Of a stretch of 64,000 nt of DNA, positions 45,201-57,066 are shown in pieces; within the stretch, counting starts at the first letter, position 1; every line of letters starts with the position of its first letter. A program made the translations under genes and the position numbers. The notes beneath the pieces are model-generated. The model was given only the letters and a program-made list of their open reading frames with translations. It ran no database searches and was not told the origin of the DNA. Source of the DNA: Serripes groenlandicus (Eukaryota; Mollusca; Bivalvia; Cardiida; Cardiidae). The DNA lies in the NCBI GenBank assembly GCA_031761405.1, contig JASEVX010000013.1:41601653-41665652 (forward strand), in the 5' to 3' direction.

Positions 45201-45479
45201 CTGCAGATATGCTATATGTGGGTTAACTTCCTGGAAGCAACATACATGTGTTACGTTGAACACTCTTGATTCTTGTGAACATGACACGGAGTCCACAGTT
45301 TTCATCTTATTCTTTTCAACTTTGCACATATTGTTTATATGTCATTGAAATATCAATTTTTCTGAATATATGAATATAACGCTGCCTGATGAATTTTTAG
45401 GCATTACAGATAAATCTTCAAGAGGCAAAATTGTGAAATTATTAAAATGAACTGATTTACTTTTTAACATTTATTATAT

Positions 45480-45962
45480 CCCCTTTGAAGAAGAGGGGGT
45501 GGGTATATAGGAGTCACTGTGTCGGTCGGTCGGTCGGTCGGAAGCCGTATTTTGTCCGGCCTATTTCTTACAAACCACTGGCTGGAATTCAATAGATTTT
45601 ACATGAAGCTTCTATACCAAGAAGAGATGTGCATATTCTAAAGTTTAGTTTTATTGGGGTTTTACGCCGCTTTCAACATTATTTCAGTTATATCACGGCA
45701 ACAGTTCACTTATTCATGATCCCTGGGTAAACAAACCAGTACTAGGCTAGAAAATGTGGCTTGCCCAAGGGCACTCAACCATGACTCTCGTGCCGCGACT
45801 GGGGATCGAACCCGCTTTCAAATCCCCGACGCTAACCACTCGACCACGGCGGGTTCTTATTTTACAGAGTTATGGCCCTTTTACTTATTAAGTAAAGGTG
45901 TAGGTCAAGGTGCTATTTTGGGGGTATTTATCATCTTCAGTGATAGTTTTAGTTTAAAAATT
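45480..45962 (+). repeat. Repeat N, copy 3, split by SINE-C
   Basis: It begins cccctttgaagaagaggggg, then gggtatataggagtcactgt and (CGGT)n, and ends gggggtatttatcatcttca. A SINE sits between 45648 and 45855. Confidence 0.78.
45648..45855 (-). mobile_element. SINE-C, full-length copy
   Basis: On the minus strand the head ccgccgtggtcgagtggtta then gcgggttcgatccccagtc looks tRNA-derived (Ser/Leu-like A-box). The 3' part (ttacgccgctttcaacatta, cagttatatcacggc) is the domain shared with SINE-A and SINE-B. Different heads with one 3' domain show SINE families built around a common core. Confidence 0.8.
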
Positions 45963-46014
45963 GTTTTTACGCTCTATGTTTCCCTGCATTTTCTGTAGTT
46001 TAATGTTTTTACTG

Positions 46015-46310
46015 TACTGGACATGAGGGAAAGTGTTCATATGTGCGTTTCTTGTCGACCCAGCGAAATTAAATCTACTCTTTACATTAATCAATGAAAA
46101 CAGTGTTCAAAACGAACGAGTCTGTTTTTCTCACACGATGTTAACCTGTGATCCCTGTAGCCTTTAGGTTAAGCAACCGAGTTATAGAACCCCAATGTAT
46201 TTCCTGAATATGTTGCTCGAGTTTGTTTTTCATATATGCATGTGTCAGCGGTCAACAGATATTCACAAATAAATCCATAAACAAAGTACACATATGTTTT
46301 CAAAGAAGGG
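46015..46310 (+). repeat. Repeat M, copy 2
   Basis: Same motifs as 42295-42545. An extra stretch, about 46206-46280, separates the caatgtatttcctgaata part from cacatatgttttcaaag, so this copy has an insertion or copy 1 a deletion. Confidence 0.72.
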
Positions 46311-46489
46311 TCTGTTATTAGTGACATGTTAGATAAAGGGGTAAAGAGAATGTAACTAGATATATATATTTTTTTAAAACTGCTGTTACATTTATGATCA
46401 TGAATACTTGAGAACTGACTGATCCAGTTGTCGATGCTTCGTAAAACCATAATTAATTAATTTATTGGTTCTTTCTTCTAGAGACCCTT

Positions 46490-47013
46490 AAAGTCGGTCT
46501 TCATTTATGTCCGTTTGTTTGTAAAATGTTTGTTTGTGGCAAGCGTAGCGCCAAAACTATTCAACGGATTTCGACCAAACTTGGTAGGGATGAAGGGTCT
46601 AGGCTCTAGTTGTTCATTTTGTAGTATGGTCGCCATAGAAACCACCGTTGCTATGCAAACGGGCGAAAACCTGCGAAAACTATCTCCTCCCACAGTTTTT
46701 CGAATTTAGAAACCACTCGGTGTGCGTTTTGTAGCCCATCAGTTGCTACATCGAATGATCGTCCCGATTTTTGATCCGTCTCTTCGTTTTCTTAATATTT
46801 GAGTTGCCGTAAGGGGTACCATTCCCGCGGAATATCGACCAACCAGAGAGCACTTCACATAGCCATTACAACTTCCGTTTCCCGTACTTTTACACGAGGA
46901 GAAGAAATATTCAAGTTGACGCTGTTCTCGCGACAACTCGATAGCTTGTTTCATTATTCGTGCGGTGTCGTGAGAGTAGAGACAAGAGAAAACCATCGTC
47001 GCAGTATGCTTGT
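46490..47013. repeat. Repeat O, copy lacking the 95-bp segment
   Basis: 46671-47013 matches 23894-24342. The left part (aaaactattcaacggatttc, accaaacttggtagggatga) extends the element beyond what the first copy keeps. Followed by a (GTTC)-rich low-complexity stretch to about 47120. Confidence 0.82.
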
Positions 47014-47374
47014 TCACTGATTCGTTCGTTCAATTCGTACGTCCGTCTGTCTGTCAAGTCGATCGTTCGTTCGTTTATTATTTGGGTCGTTAGTTCGTTC
47101 ATTTTATTCGTTCGCTCATTAGTCCATTCATTATTTCATGACTCACTTCATCAAGTGGCAGTCATATATCACTCAAGTTGTTCATCCATAAGTTTTTATA
47201 GTAATAAAGTAAAGAAAGAGAGATAATTATGTGTCTTCTACTGGAACTGATACCTTTTCCGGCATCTCGTCAGAACTGTGTCCTGCTACGTATCACCTAT
47301 CCATACATTCAGTTTGCGCACATGGTTAAAGTCTTGCAAACTAATTTGGCAAGTACACGTCTCGTTTGCTCACA

Positions 47375-47830
47375 TAAACAAACACACATAGTGTTTACCA
47401 CATAAACATATACATATGTTGTTGCTATATATAAATACCCACAGTTTGTTGCTTTATCACATAAACATATACACAGACTGTTGCTATACCACATATACAT
47501 GCACACATATTGTTGATATACCACATATACATACACACATACTGTTACTATACCACATATACATATACACATAGTGTTGCTATGCCACATATACGTACAC
47601 ACATTGTGTTGATTGATCACATAAACATATACACATATTGTTCCTATACCATATATATAGATATACACTGATTGTTGCTATATCACTTAACATATAGACA
47701 GAGTGTTGTCATATCACATTTACCTGCACACATATTGTTGGTATACAGCATATACATTCACACATACTGTTGTTATACCCCATATAAATATGCACACAGT
47801 GTTGCTATACCACATATACATACACACCGC
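47375..47830. repeat. 32-bp minisatellite, about 14 copies
   Basis: Unit with tgttgctataccacatatac then atacacacata. The periodicity breaks near 47390-47450 and 47620-47700. The Tyr/Val-rich ORF on the minus strand is its translation. Confidence 0.88.
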
Positions 47831-48009
47831 TCTTCAATCTAGTATCATATCGCTTATTTTAAATTCATTCGTTCTAATAATAGTTATATAAAAGTTTCCA
47901 TGATCATGATTTAATTTTGTTTCGAAAAAGGGAATATAACTAAACATGGAAATATCAAGAAACAAGCTTATCCATCTTTCATTTATAACACGGCCATGTA
48001 AATATGGTT

Positions 48010-48125
48010 TTAAATATTTGATATTTTAGTAAACAAGCACCTATGACCAAAAGACACATTACAATCTGCCTTTAATTGAAATTCCTGTACTATAAATCTC
48101 TTGATGAGTCTTAATCACTGTCAAA
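48010..48125 (-). repeat. Repeat P, inverted partner
   Basis: Reverse complement of 49820-49925 (acctatgaccaaaagacaca against tgtgtcttttggtcataggt). A third, weaker copy lies at 49655-49740. The inverted pair brackets element H copy 2. Confidence 0.72.
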
Positions 48126-48254
48126 ATCAATGGATAACGGCATAATTCTTCTACACTTTCTTTTTTGACTTTGGGCTCTTCTCAGCTTTCGCGTAGAAGT
48201 TGAAAGTAACCCCGTGTTAGTCCTTCAAAGAAAGACATCGCATATGCTCATTTT

Positions 48255-49501
48255 TGTGGAGATTAGTTTGACAATCGCTACAATGCTAACAGAAACAACA
48301 ACAACGAAAAATATTTACATAGTCGGTTTTGAACAATCGGTTGATATTTTTTTTCCTTACTGCAAACTAATTTACTCACATCCGTTATAGTTCCATCGTT
48401 GATGCAGAGACGTCATTAATAATAATTATGTCAGTGCTACTTTGGTACCGGATTGTTACTAATATTTGAGTTTTATCGAGACATTATCTACATAGAGTTA
48501 AAATATGAAAATATTATCTTCGTCATGATTTGGCAGATAATAAATATCATTGCGCGTTCTGCCTTGCAAATAACGGCAACTCTGATGATACTCAAATCTG
48601 GAAATTCCAAAAGGTTCTATAAATAGCTCGCGAGACCAAAAACCAGACGAGCGTGTAAATCTCAATATTATAAACGCTTTATTTTGTAGTTGTTTAAATA
48701 TATGAAAGCGTCTAGATGATAAGACTGGTTTACAAAGGTTTAAAGGACACACGATGGCAGTGTGTACACACGTTATGTATACACGTCTGCACGTTCTAGA
48801 GTCAATTAGCAATCAATGCTGACAGTGTAGCCTAATTTAGTTTGGAGATCGAGCATTATAATATATGCCTATATTTTTATAAATTGAACAGTTTGGCAAA
48901 TAGTGAAATTGTGCTTTTGGAGCATGTTTTGTGTTTGTTTTTGCACTCACATTATTCGAAGCAGTTTAATAGCCTCAGAGACATATAAATACACTGTGTT
49001 TATATGTCATGTCTCTGACAACCCTCAATCATGCAATGTGAAGGGACTAAATTGAACAGACCTGTTTAACAAACACCAAACTAATGGATACTGTTTTCTC
49101 TCCTTTCTTGATAATTTAGTCATTTCTAAAGTGTAAAATATATCTTATCTTAATATGGCCTAACGACCTGGTGATAAACATGTGATTACCCGAACAATTT
49201 AGATTACAAATAGCCATTCTAATGAGCTAAAACGGTAGTCTATCGAATACCAACTAGATTTTTCATAACTTTGGAATGGCCTAATTTTGAACACATCATG
49301 ACCAGTTTCAGAACGTAACTAAATAATCACCAAGACAACATTCTGGCAAACTAACATTATTCTACTGTCAAAAGATGCAGGGTTGATACATTCTCAAATA
49401 TACCCGCACCAGAGTCATCGCAAGCCCTACACCGATATACTGCTTGTTACTTTGCAGGATGTTCCATACGATCGCCACTACAGTGACATTGGCGCTTTGA
49501 T
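48255..49501 (+). mobile_element. Element H, copy 2
   Basis: Starts tgtggagattagtttgacaa and ends ggcgctttgatt. It differs from copy 1 by few point changes, an 18-base insertion near 48684 (ttttgtagttgtttaaat) and a missing stretch near 49066 (atatcggacatcattg in copy 1). Confidence 0.82.
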
Positions 49502-49819
49502 TAATTTTGTTATTATCCTGCATACGCGACTTTGGTTGACCAAAAAATGACAGAAGAGAAACCGAAAGTCTAAAAGATTTGGGCTACCCCGTGTATGATT
49601 GTACTTCACTGTGGACATTGGAAGAAAGGATGACAAATGAAGGAAAGAACTAACAGTGTTTTAAACTTTAAGGCAGTTTGTAATTTGTCCTTTGGTCATA
49701 GGTGTTTGTTTGTTTTAAAATGCAAGCATCTTTGACTTGGGAAATGTGACTTACTGTATAAACATCACCATTGATAAGAAACATAATAATTACTTGACTA
49801 GAAGCCTATCATGGATTTT

Positions 49820-49925
49820 TTAAAGAATGGAGATTTATAGTACAGGAATTTCAATTAAAGGCAGATTGTAATGTGTCTTTTGGTCATAGGTGCTTGTTTA
49901 CTAAAATATCAATTGCTTGCACCTT
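49820..49925 (+). repeat. Repeat P, direct copy
   Basis: Contains gatttatagtacaggaattt and gtcataggtgcttgtttact; inverted relative to 48010-48125. Confidence 0.72.
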
Positions 49926-50759
49926 TGACTGAGGGGAATGTGACTTTCTGCATAAACATCAGAGAGAACAATCATGGATTAAAAGAAGGAAAGGAATGGA
50001 ATTAAAAGAGCACTGATTGTGTTTATTTTCAAGTTAGGAATGAAGACTCAAGGTAAGCTCTAAGAATGATAAAAACTGTTCATTTAATCTAAAATTTGGT
50101 CCAGCTAATGATGTGTAGCTATTCTACTCTATGAAAATATCCTGAGCTACAAAAAAGTAGTTCCGGCAAAGTGATATCATCACTCCAAAAGTGATATCAT
50201 CACTAGTGACGATATTCACTGTGAAAGTTACAAGAATTAATTAACTGATAAATCCAAGTAAATCATTGATAGGTATATAATAAAGTTAATTAATCTCTAT
50301 ATATTTAAGTTTTGTAAGTGTGTTAACATGTATATATGTGTATATGTATGTGTTTGTGTATATATATGTTTGTGTTTGTGTGTGTATATATATATATACA
50401 TATGCTTCCTATCTGGGAAATGAGATTAAAATGTGTCAAGCTGAACAGACGTTATTGAGCAGAAACATATTTGAGGCCAGCCTGCAGAAATACACAAATC
50501 TAATAAACCAGTTATTTTTCAAACAAATATGATGGCCCTTTATCCCTCACATTAGTAAACATCAGGAAAACTAATCCACTTTAATTCAGATACATTGATG
50601 AAGTGCCATCAAATGAACCTTAGTACCCCTTAAATTTAAATTCTGACAATTGGTTAACCAAAAGAAGACTTTTTAAAAGTTGTTTTCTGCTAAAAGACAA
50701 CTTTATGAATTTAGGAGAGCTTAAATAGGTGAACATATGTGATTATGTCAGCACAGTTC
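49926..50759. other. AT-rich spacer with small palindromes and (TATG)n
   Basis: Near 50168-50205 two copies of aaagtgatatcatcact occur 18-19 bases apart. A (TATG/TGTG) microsatellite lies at 50328-50400. No gene is supported; the 70-residue ORF starts in the microsatellite. Confidence 0.5.
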
Positions 50760-51110
50760 TTAATGCTTGGTTTACATTTGCCACGGGCGCCGTGCGATGA
50801 CTTCGTCTACGATTTTCCGTATGATTTTTCAGGCATCATAGTTGGATACGGGCGACGGCGTATGTGTTTACATTGTATACGATTATCGTGCGATTTTTGT
50901 ATGAATTATTGAGGGGCCCATCGGGACAAATCCGTACGGAGGCTGCGCGGAGATTGCACGGAAATCGTGCAATTTCAGTGCAGTTATCGCACAGTCTCCG
51001 CAAGATTTCTACGGAAATCGGACGGAGCGCGTGCGGCGTCCGTGCGGCTTCCGTGCAGAGGCTGTACAGGGATGATACTATAACCGCAAGTCGATCGATG
51101 GATTTTTAAA
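50760..51110. repeat. GC-rich CGTGCG-motif segment, unclassified
   Basis: Strong local GC shift with many cgtgcg/cgcacg motifs and a clear hairpin, attgcacg-gaaat-cgtgcaat. The 81-residue ORF across it reflects this composition. It could be a diverged MITE or satellite fragment; termini are not resolved. Confidence 0.45.
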
Positions 51111-51261
51111 TATTTGTATAACTTCTCAAATATTCTTCGTGCTTTCAGAGCTTGTTATGTTTGGTTCATGCCGTTTTCAATAAAACTTCAGTTATATAAC
51201 ATCAACAATTCACCTTTTCATCATTCCATGCTCATTGAATGACTAAACAGTAATAACATAG

Positions 51262-51545
51262 TTTGATTGATTAATTGGGGTTTAACGCCGTTTTCAACAA
51301 TTGTTTAATCATATCACGGCGACCAGTTCAACTACTCGTGTTTCTTGGCTTTCTCACACCAGTACTTCACACAACATTTTTTCCAAGCAACTGGCTGCTT
51401 TTACACATAATCTGATAGCCCATTGGTGGAAGACGAATGACGAATGACGCTTGTCACAATGATTTTGTCAAACGTCGGAAAGAATGTTTACCGAGCTGGG
51501 GTTCGAACTCACAACCCCTGGATTGACAACCCGCGTCGCTACTGG
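51262..51545 (-). mobile_element. SINE-B copy
   Basis: ttgattgattaattggggtt, tcatatcacggcga, ccaagcaactggctgctttt, and the head gagctggggttcgaactcac at the right. A fragment of a SINE 3' domain (51170-51250) precedes it. Confidence 0.85.
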
Positions 51546-51723
51546 GATCATGATATAATAAAGCATACATGTAAACTATCCATATATATATATCTTACAT
51601 GTTATTCAAGAAGTATAAAAAACCCTGGTATAAATTACATTGAAAACTCTGAAGCATTATTAAACTGTTAAAACCATTCAGTAATTGCTCTGAATGAGCT
51701 ATTTCTCCTTTTATTATTTTCCG

Positions 51724-52035
51724 CCGAGCCCCGGTAGCTCTGTCGGTAGCGACGCGGGCTGTCAATCCAAGGGTTGTGAGTTCGAATCTCAGGTTGGCCA
51801 ACTTTCTTTCCGAGGATTGACAAAAGTCAATGCGACATGCGTCATTCGTCTTCCACCAATGGGCTAAGTCTATGTGGGAAAGCAGCCAGTTGCTTGGGAA
51901 GATTGTTGTGTAGAGTACCGGTCTGTGAAAACCAGGAAACACATGAGTAGGTGAACTGGCCGCCGTGATATAACTGAAAAAAATTGTTAAAATCGGCGTT
52001 AAACCCCAATTAATCAATCAATCAATTAATCAATC
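51724..52035 (+). mobile_element. SINE-B, full length with (CAAT)n tail
   Basis: Head ccccggtagctctgtcggta then gtgagttcgaatctcagg; body gcagccagttgcttgggaag; 3' part ccgccgtgatataactg; tail of aatcaatcaat repeats. It is the best-preserved SINE-B here. The 140-residue minus ORF over it is spurious. Confidence 0.9.
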
Positions 52036-52039
52036 AATT

Positions 52040-52804
52040 TATTATTTTCCAAATATGCTTTGTCAAAATCTTAAGTTATATTTTGTCAGCATTTTTACTT
52101 TATATTTTTCTTTAATGCGTTCCAAAATACATACTCATCTGCAGCAAATCTCTTAAAAAACATTACAGCAAAATAAACTTTGCCTATAAGGAAATTTCTA
52201 CCTTTGCCATGATGTTTTCAAATCTATTCCGTATACTGGTTCAACCATGATTATAGAGATTTTCAAAAAAAATGCAAAGATATTTTCAAAGTTGTCTGCT
52301 GTAGATTGGTTAAATGTGTGTCATGTTTTTTTTTTTTTTAAAAAGGTAAAAATGTGTTTCCTGTGATATTGTTTCCGTTCAAATATTTCTTCCAATCCTT
52401 GAAGTTTGCAAACAAAATCAACTGGTCAAACTGTACAGTTGTGTTTAAAATGTCAAGCTTTTCTTCCCATTACTATGTTCAACAATTGAAAAATTAGGGA
52501 CATATTTTGTCAATGTAAATTCTGTTGCATGATGAGTACATATCAACTTGACTTAAGGTAAATATACACAGAACAATTTAGTAAACTGACCTTTGAATGT
52601 ATATATGCTGTAGTTAAATTCAAAAAGACAATAATTATGCAACAGAAAATCTTTAAAACTTTATGTCAGAAGTTAAATCTAATAATGTGCTTTTTCCTTT
52701 TGTGATCAATAATTTCATTGTAAAAATACTTTTTGTACCAGTACTCTCTGGAATCTAGACATAGAAAGCTTTGATCAGATTTAAATGGTTATAATATTTC
52801 GATC
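52040..52804. other. AT-rich spacer
   Basis: A worn MITE-T1 scrap at about 52275-52320 (ttttcaaagttgtctgctgt). Otherwise nothing is recognised. Confidence 0.5.
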
Positions 52805-52940
52805 TCCATTTCCCTTAAATAGACGCTTTCTGACGCATCTGCAGCAGACGGATTTTTGAAAACATAGCGCCAGAAGAAGAAATTGCTCAATACGAGCAAT
52901 TTCCCCTTTTTGTCAATTTTTTATTAATAATGCCTCTTAC
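52805..52940 (+). mobile_element. MITE-T1, left half
   Basis: tttctgacgcatctgcagca, gaagaaattgctcaatacga and gcaatttcccctttt match the 55764 copy. The right half is lost after ttgtcaatttttt. Confidence 0.72.
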
Positions 52941-53693
52941 TGTTGACAAATGCTAGTAAAAATGATTCATGTAACTTACAGTTTTACTTTTAAATTTTAA
53001 CAAAGCACACGATCTGCCTGATCCAAGTTATCAACAGGTCCCCCCTGTGGTGACACAATATGTAGTTCAACATGATCTACTTGATGTTAGTTAGTATGTA
53101 CAGTTGTACAAGGGTCTTCCTGGAAGACTGGATTATTGCTCAAAATGATTTACTTGCATGTCTTGTTCATAGTTAATTAAACAGTTACCTTCCTGTATTA
53201 TATAGTAAACAAAAACAGATCACATTGTGCATCTTAGATTCGTATTTGTGTCGTTTACATCGAGCCTAGATATTTTTTCTTCCATTCTGCTATTGTTTTC
53301 TGACTTATCTTTTCACCAGTATGACCTTTTACTTTCGACCCACTCGCAAAAAAAGTGTCCGTTACAGAATAAACACATTATTTCAGAATACTTGTCACGT
53401 TATATTCGCTGCTGTTATCAGCTTTGTAGAATATCGTAAACGTCGGGGTTTTTTCTACCCGTTTTGTTTCGTCCGCGACTTGCAATTTGTCTTTTATTTC
53501 TCTTATTCAACTAAAAACGAATGAAAAACGAAACCGGAAATAATAGTTTTTTTTTTAAATTGGTTCCTTACCTTAATTCTAACGAATATGCATGCGCGGA
53601 CGAGTTCGGTCGCCATTACTAGACTGGATCTCCGCATCCTGTAGCTTGTTGTTTCCGGTCGAGAGAGAGGTTGTACAGCACAGTTTCATTCAT
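52941..53693. other. Spacer, no gene seen
   Basis: Two overlapping small ORFs (53227-53524) have no family features. 53580-53690 is GC-richer (atgcatgcgcggacgag) with no assignment. Confidence 0.45.
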
Positions 53694-54950
53694 AATCAAA
53701 GCGCCAATGGCACTGTTGTGGCGATCGTATGGAAAATCCTGCAAAGTAACAAGCAGTATATCTGTGTAGGGCTTGCGATTTTCAATAATAGTGCACTCTG
53801 GTGCGGGTTAATTTGAGAATGTATCAAGCCTGCATCTTTTGACAATAGAATAATGTTAGTTTGCCAGAATGTTGTCTTGGTGATTTTTAAGTTACGTTCT
53901 GAAACTGGTCATGATGTGTTCAAAATTACGCCATTCCAAATTTATGAAAAATCTAGTTGATACTCGATAGACTACCGTTTTAGCTCATTAGAATGGCTAT
54001 TTGTAATCTAAATCGTTCGGGTAATCACATGTTCATCACCAGGTCGCTAGGTCATATAAAGATAAAATATTTTGTACACTTTAGAAATGACAAAATTATC
54101 AAGAAAGGAGAGAAAACAGTATCCATTAGTTTGGTGTTTGTTTCAATGATGTCCGATATTAAACAGGTCTGTTCAATTTAGTCCCTTCACATTGCATGAT
54201 TGGGGGTTGTCAGAGACATATAAACACAGTGTATTTATATGTCTCTGAGGTTGTTAAACTGCTTCGAAAAATTTGAGTGCAATAACAAACACAAAACATG
54301 CACAAAAAACACTAATTTCACTATTTGCCAAACTGTTCAATTTATTAAAATATAGGCATATATTATAATGCTCGATCTCCAAACTAAATCAGGCTACACT
54401 TTCAGCATTGATTGCTGATTGACTCTAGAACGTGCAGACGTGTATACATAACGTGTGTACATACTGACATCGTGTGTCCTTTAAACCTTTGTAAACCAGT
54501 CTTATCATCTAGACGCTTTCATATATTTAAACAACTACAAAATAAAGCGTTTATAATATTGAGATTTAAGAACACCAGTCTCGCGAGCTATTTATAGAAC
54601 CTTTTGGAATTTCCAGATTTGAGTATCATCAGAGTTAGTTGCAAGGCAGATAGAACGCGCAATGATATTTATTATCTGCCCAATCATGACGAAGATAATA
54701 TTATCATATTTTAACTCTATGTAGATAATGTCTCGATAAAACTCAAATATTAGTAACAATCCGGTACCAAAGTAGAACTAATATAATTATTATTAATCGC
54801 GTCTCTGCATCAATGATGGAACTATAACGGATGTGAGTAAATTGGCTTGAAGGAAAATAAATATCAACGGGCTTTTCAAAACCGATATAAATATTTTTCG
54901 TTGTTGTTGTTTCTGTTAGCATTGTGGCGATTGTCAAACCAATCGCCACA
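53694..54950 (-). mobile_element. Element H, copy 3, reverse orientation
   Basis: Starts atcaaagcgccaatgg and ends accaatcgccaca, the reverse complement of copies 1 and 2, with more point changes. It keeps the central hairpin (cagagacatataaacac / gtatttatatgtctctg). Confidence 0.82.
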
Positions 54951-55113
54951 CAAATAATATGATGAATCGTAAAAGTAAACAACGTTCTGATTGGCTAATG
55001 AAAATGCTACGAGAGTTCAGAATAAGTAGTATTTATATTAAAAGACAATCTAAAGACGATATTGAGTTGTGTTAGTTATTAACCGAACGGCGCTATTTCA
55101 TTTCTTTTGTTTA

Positions 55114-55318
55114 ACTCCTTCAGCGCCAATGGCAATATTAAGATTTTAGCAAACAATACAGATTCAGGTGAGTCAGCTCATTAAGCTGTCTCACCTGAAA
55201 TCTGCATTGTTTGGCAGTGAGTTATAAAAAATATTCCAAAAATCTTATAACATGAAAATAGAGTCGTCCGAGTTTGAACATGGAATAGTCTACTTTAAAC
55301 AATTCGGCGCTAAAAGGG
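55114..55318. mobile_element. MITE-4, 205 bp, TTAA target duplication
   Basis: Ctccttcagcgcc at the left and ggcgctaaaaggg at the right, with TTAA at 55110-55113 and 55319-55322. The same inner hairpin as the 15409 copy (gattcaggtgagtcagctca / gctgtctcacctgaaatc). Confidence 0.87.
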
Positions 55319-55322
55319 TTAA

Positions 55323-55759
55323 TAAGATAGATATCTTTTTATAAATGACAAAAGCATTTCGTAAACAAAAATTATGTGTTGAAGCATTTGAAAAACGTTT
55401 GGTGTATGTATGCATTGTTTATGTTAGGCAAAGTATACACGTATAACTTCAACCACTAAAGCTGCCTTTTCAGAATTATTTTATAAATACAGATATCTTG
55501 ATTCACCAATATTTTTTTCAAAATGCAGATATATTGACTGATACATGGCACTACTTTTTATATTAGTGTTAAGCAAAGACATCTCGAATTTTGGTTCCCA
55601 ACTTTACTCTGTCATTCTGTTCATGATCGGGGAGCCGATTGTTGTATGATTTCTCAAAATGCACACCACTATAGACGGTACCTTAAAAGTACCGTCCAAA
55701 AGTGATAAACTGATCCTAGAGATCAGAACTGCGGCATGCTACGGAATTAAAATATGTGA
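55323..55759. other. Spacer, small hairpin only
   Basis: gacggtaccttaaaagtaccgtc at 55675-55697 is a short stem-loop. No gene. Confidence 0.5.
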
Positions 55760-55763
55760 TTAA

Positions 55764-55985
55764 CCCTTCCCTTCATGTAGACGCGTTCTGACGCCTCAGC
55801 AACAGACGGAGTTTTAAAAACATAGTGACACAAGAAGAAATTGCTCAAAACGAGCAATTTCTCCTTTTGTCACAATATGTTCCACTTTTAGTCATAGGTT
55901 ATCCATTCAATTATAGAGATGCTCGATTTTTTGTCAAAATATGTTCAAAGTCGTCTGCTGCAGAATTGTCGTATGAGGGAAAGGG
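55764..55985 (+). mobile_element. MITE-T1, 222 bp, TTAA target duplication
   Basis: cccttcccttcatg at the left and gtatgagggaaaggg at the right, with TTAA at 55760-55763 and 55986-55989. Exactly the length of the 5517-5738 copy and opposite to it. The inner stem is gaaattgctcaaaacgagca / atttctcc. Confidence 0.88.
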
Positions 55986-55989
55986 TTAA

Positions 55990-56440
55990 GGGCTCAAAGA
56001 ATATTTCTTTTTGTTTAACAAATACGACCGACGCTAGTGGTCTTCTCTCTGAGGTGAAAGGGGAGGAATAGAAGAATACATTGTTACAGTATCACAAGCC
56101 GTGTTCTAGTCAATGTCAGTGCCCTCGATTCGTTTATGACCGACATTACCCCGGAGGTAGCAAGCAGAAGTTATCATATATTATATAGACTGAACACAAT
56201 GCTATTGATAAATACTCACATTTCAGGTTTTCCCTTAGAAAAAAGGGCAGACTTTTGTTAACCCTTTCCCACATACAATATTTATGCAGGAAACGACTTT
56301 GAAAACAACTAGACCAAAATATGAAAACAACTTTTTAAATGAAAGTAAACTTATTGAATAGAGTTGAGAACATTGTGGCCTTCAAATGATAGAATAAATG
56401 CTGATTAACTCTTGAGTATTCTTTTTCCAATGATTTAATG
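55990..56440. other. Spacer with a MITE-T1 end scrap
   Basis: ttaaccctttcccacata at 56259 is the terminus of a further MITE-T1 that loses similarity after aaacgactttgaaaac. No gene. Confidence 0.5.
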
Positions 56441-56613
56441 AATTCTCTCCCTTGCACATACGCACGTTTCCCATGAATTCTCTCCCTTGCACAAACACAC
56501 GTTTCGCATGAATTCTCCCCCTTGCACAAACACACGTTTCGCATGAATTCTCTCCCTTGCACAAACACACGTTTCCCATGAATTATCTCCCATGCACAAA
56601 CACGTTTCGCATG
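56441..56613. repeat. 35-bp minisatellite, 5 copies
   Basis: Unit aattctctcccttgcacaaa then cacacgtttc-catg at 35-base spacing. ORFs in all three minus frames (CARERIH, CKGEN) are its translations. The 270 bases after it are unique. Confidence 0.93.
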
Positions 56614-56882
56614 AATTTTCAGAAAACAACCTAACTATTAAAATAATTATGCAAAAAGCCGTAAGATCACCCCTGCCTCGCATTATGAATACATGAGATT
56701 ATTATGCTTCATTATATATAATACGTTTACCAATTTCATCTTCCAGTAAAAGGTTCAAGAAATGTATGACCAAGGACCTTATCAGAGCTCTAGATAAGGG
56801 TAGTTTTTTGTTCGTTCTAAAATCCTTATTTTACCCTCTTACCCTATGGTGTGGGTACTCAAATTCCATATCAAGCTTGTGA

Positions 56883-57066
56883 TCGCCTCGATGGTGTACT
56901 GGTAGAGTGTCCGCATCGGGTGCAGTAGGTCACGATTTCGATCCCCGACCGGGTCATACCAAAGATATTAAAATGAAATCAAATGCCGTTACGGTATGAC
57001 ACGGTTGTAACGGTTTTACCTCCTTGTCGCTCAGGGTTTTGGGGTGAGCATTAAGACTGATTCGCT
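56883..57066 (+). mobile_element. SINE-A copy leading into the 70-bp satellite
   Basis: Head cgcctcgatggtgtactggt then cgatttcgatccccgacc (A- and B-box-like), followed by gggtcataccaaagatatt and cgctcagggttttggggtga. This is the same order as in the 21671 copy. The 3' body then continues without a break as the first unit of the array. Confidence 0.85.

Noticed and set aside
47309..47668. 119-residue minus ORF with Tyr/Val/Cys repeats
   Set aside because: Translation of the 32-bp minisatellite.
53227..53524. Overlapping 70- and 67-residue ORFs
   Set aside because: No domain, no splice signals, and AT-rich composition matching the flanks.
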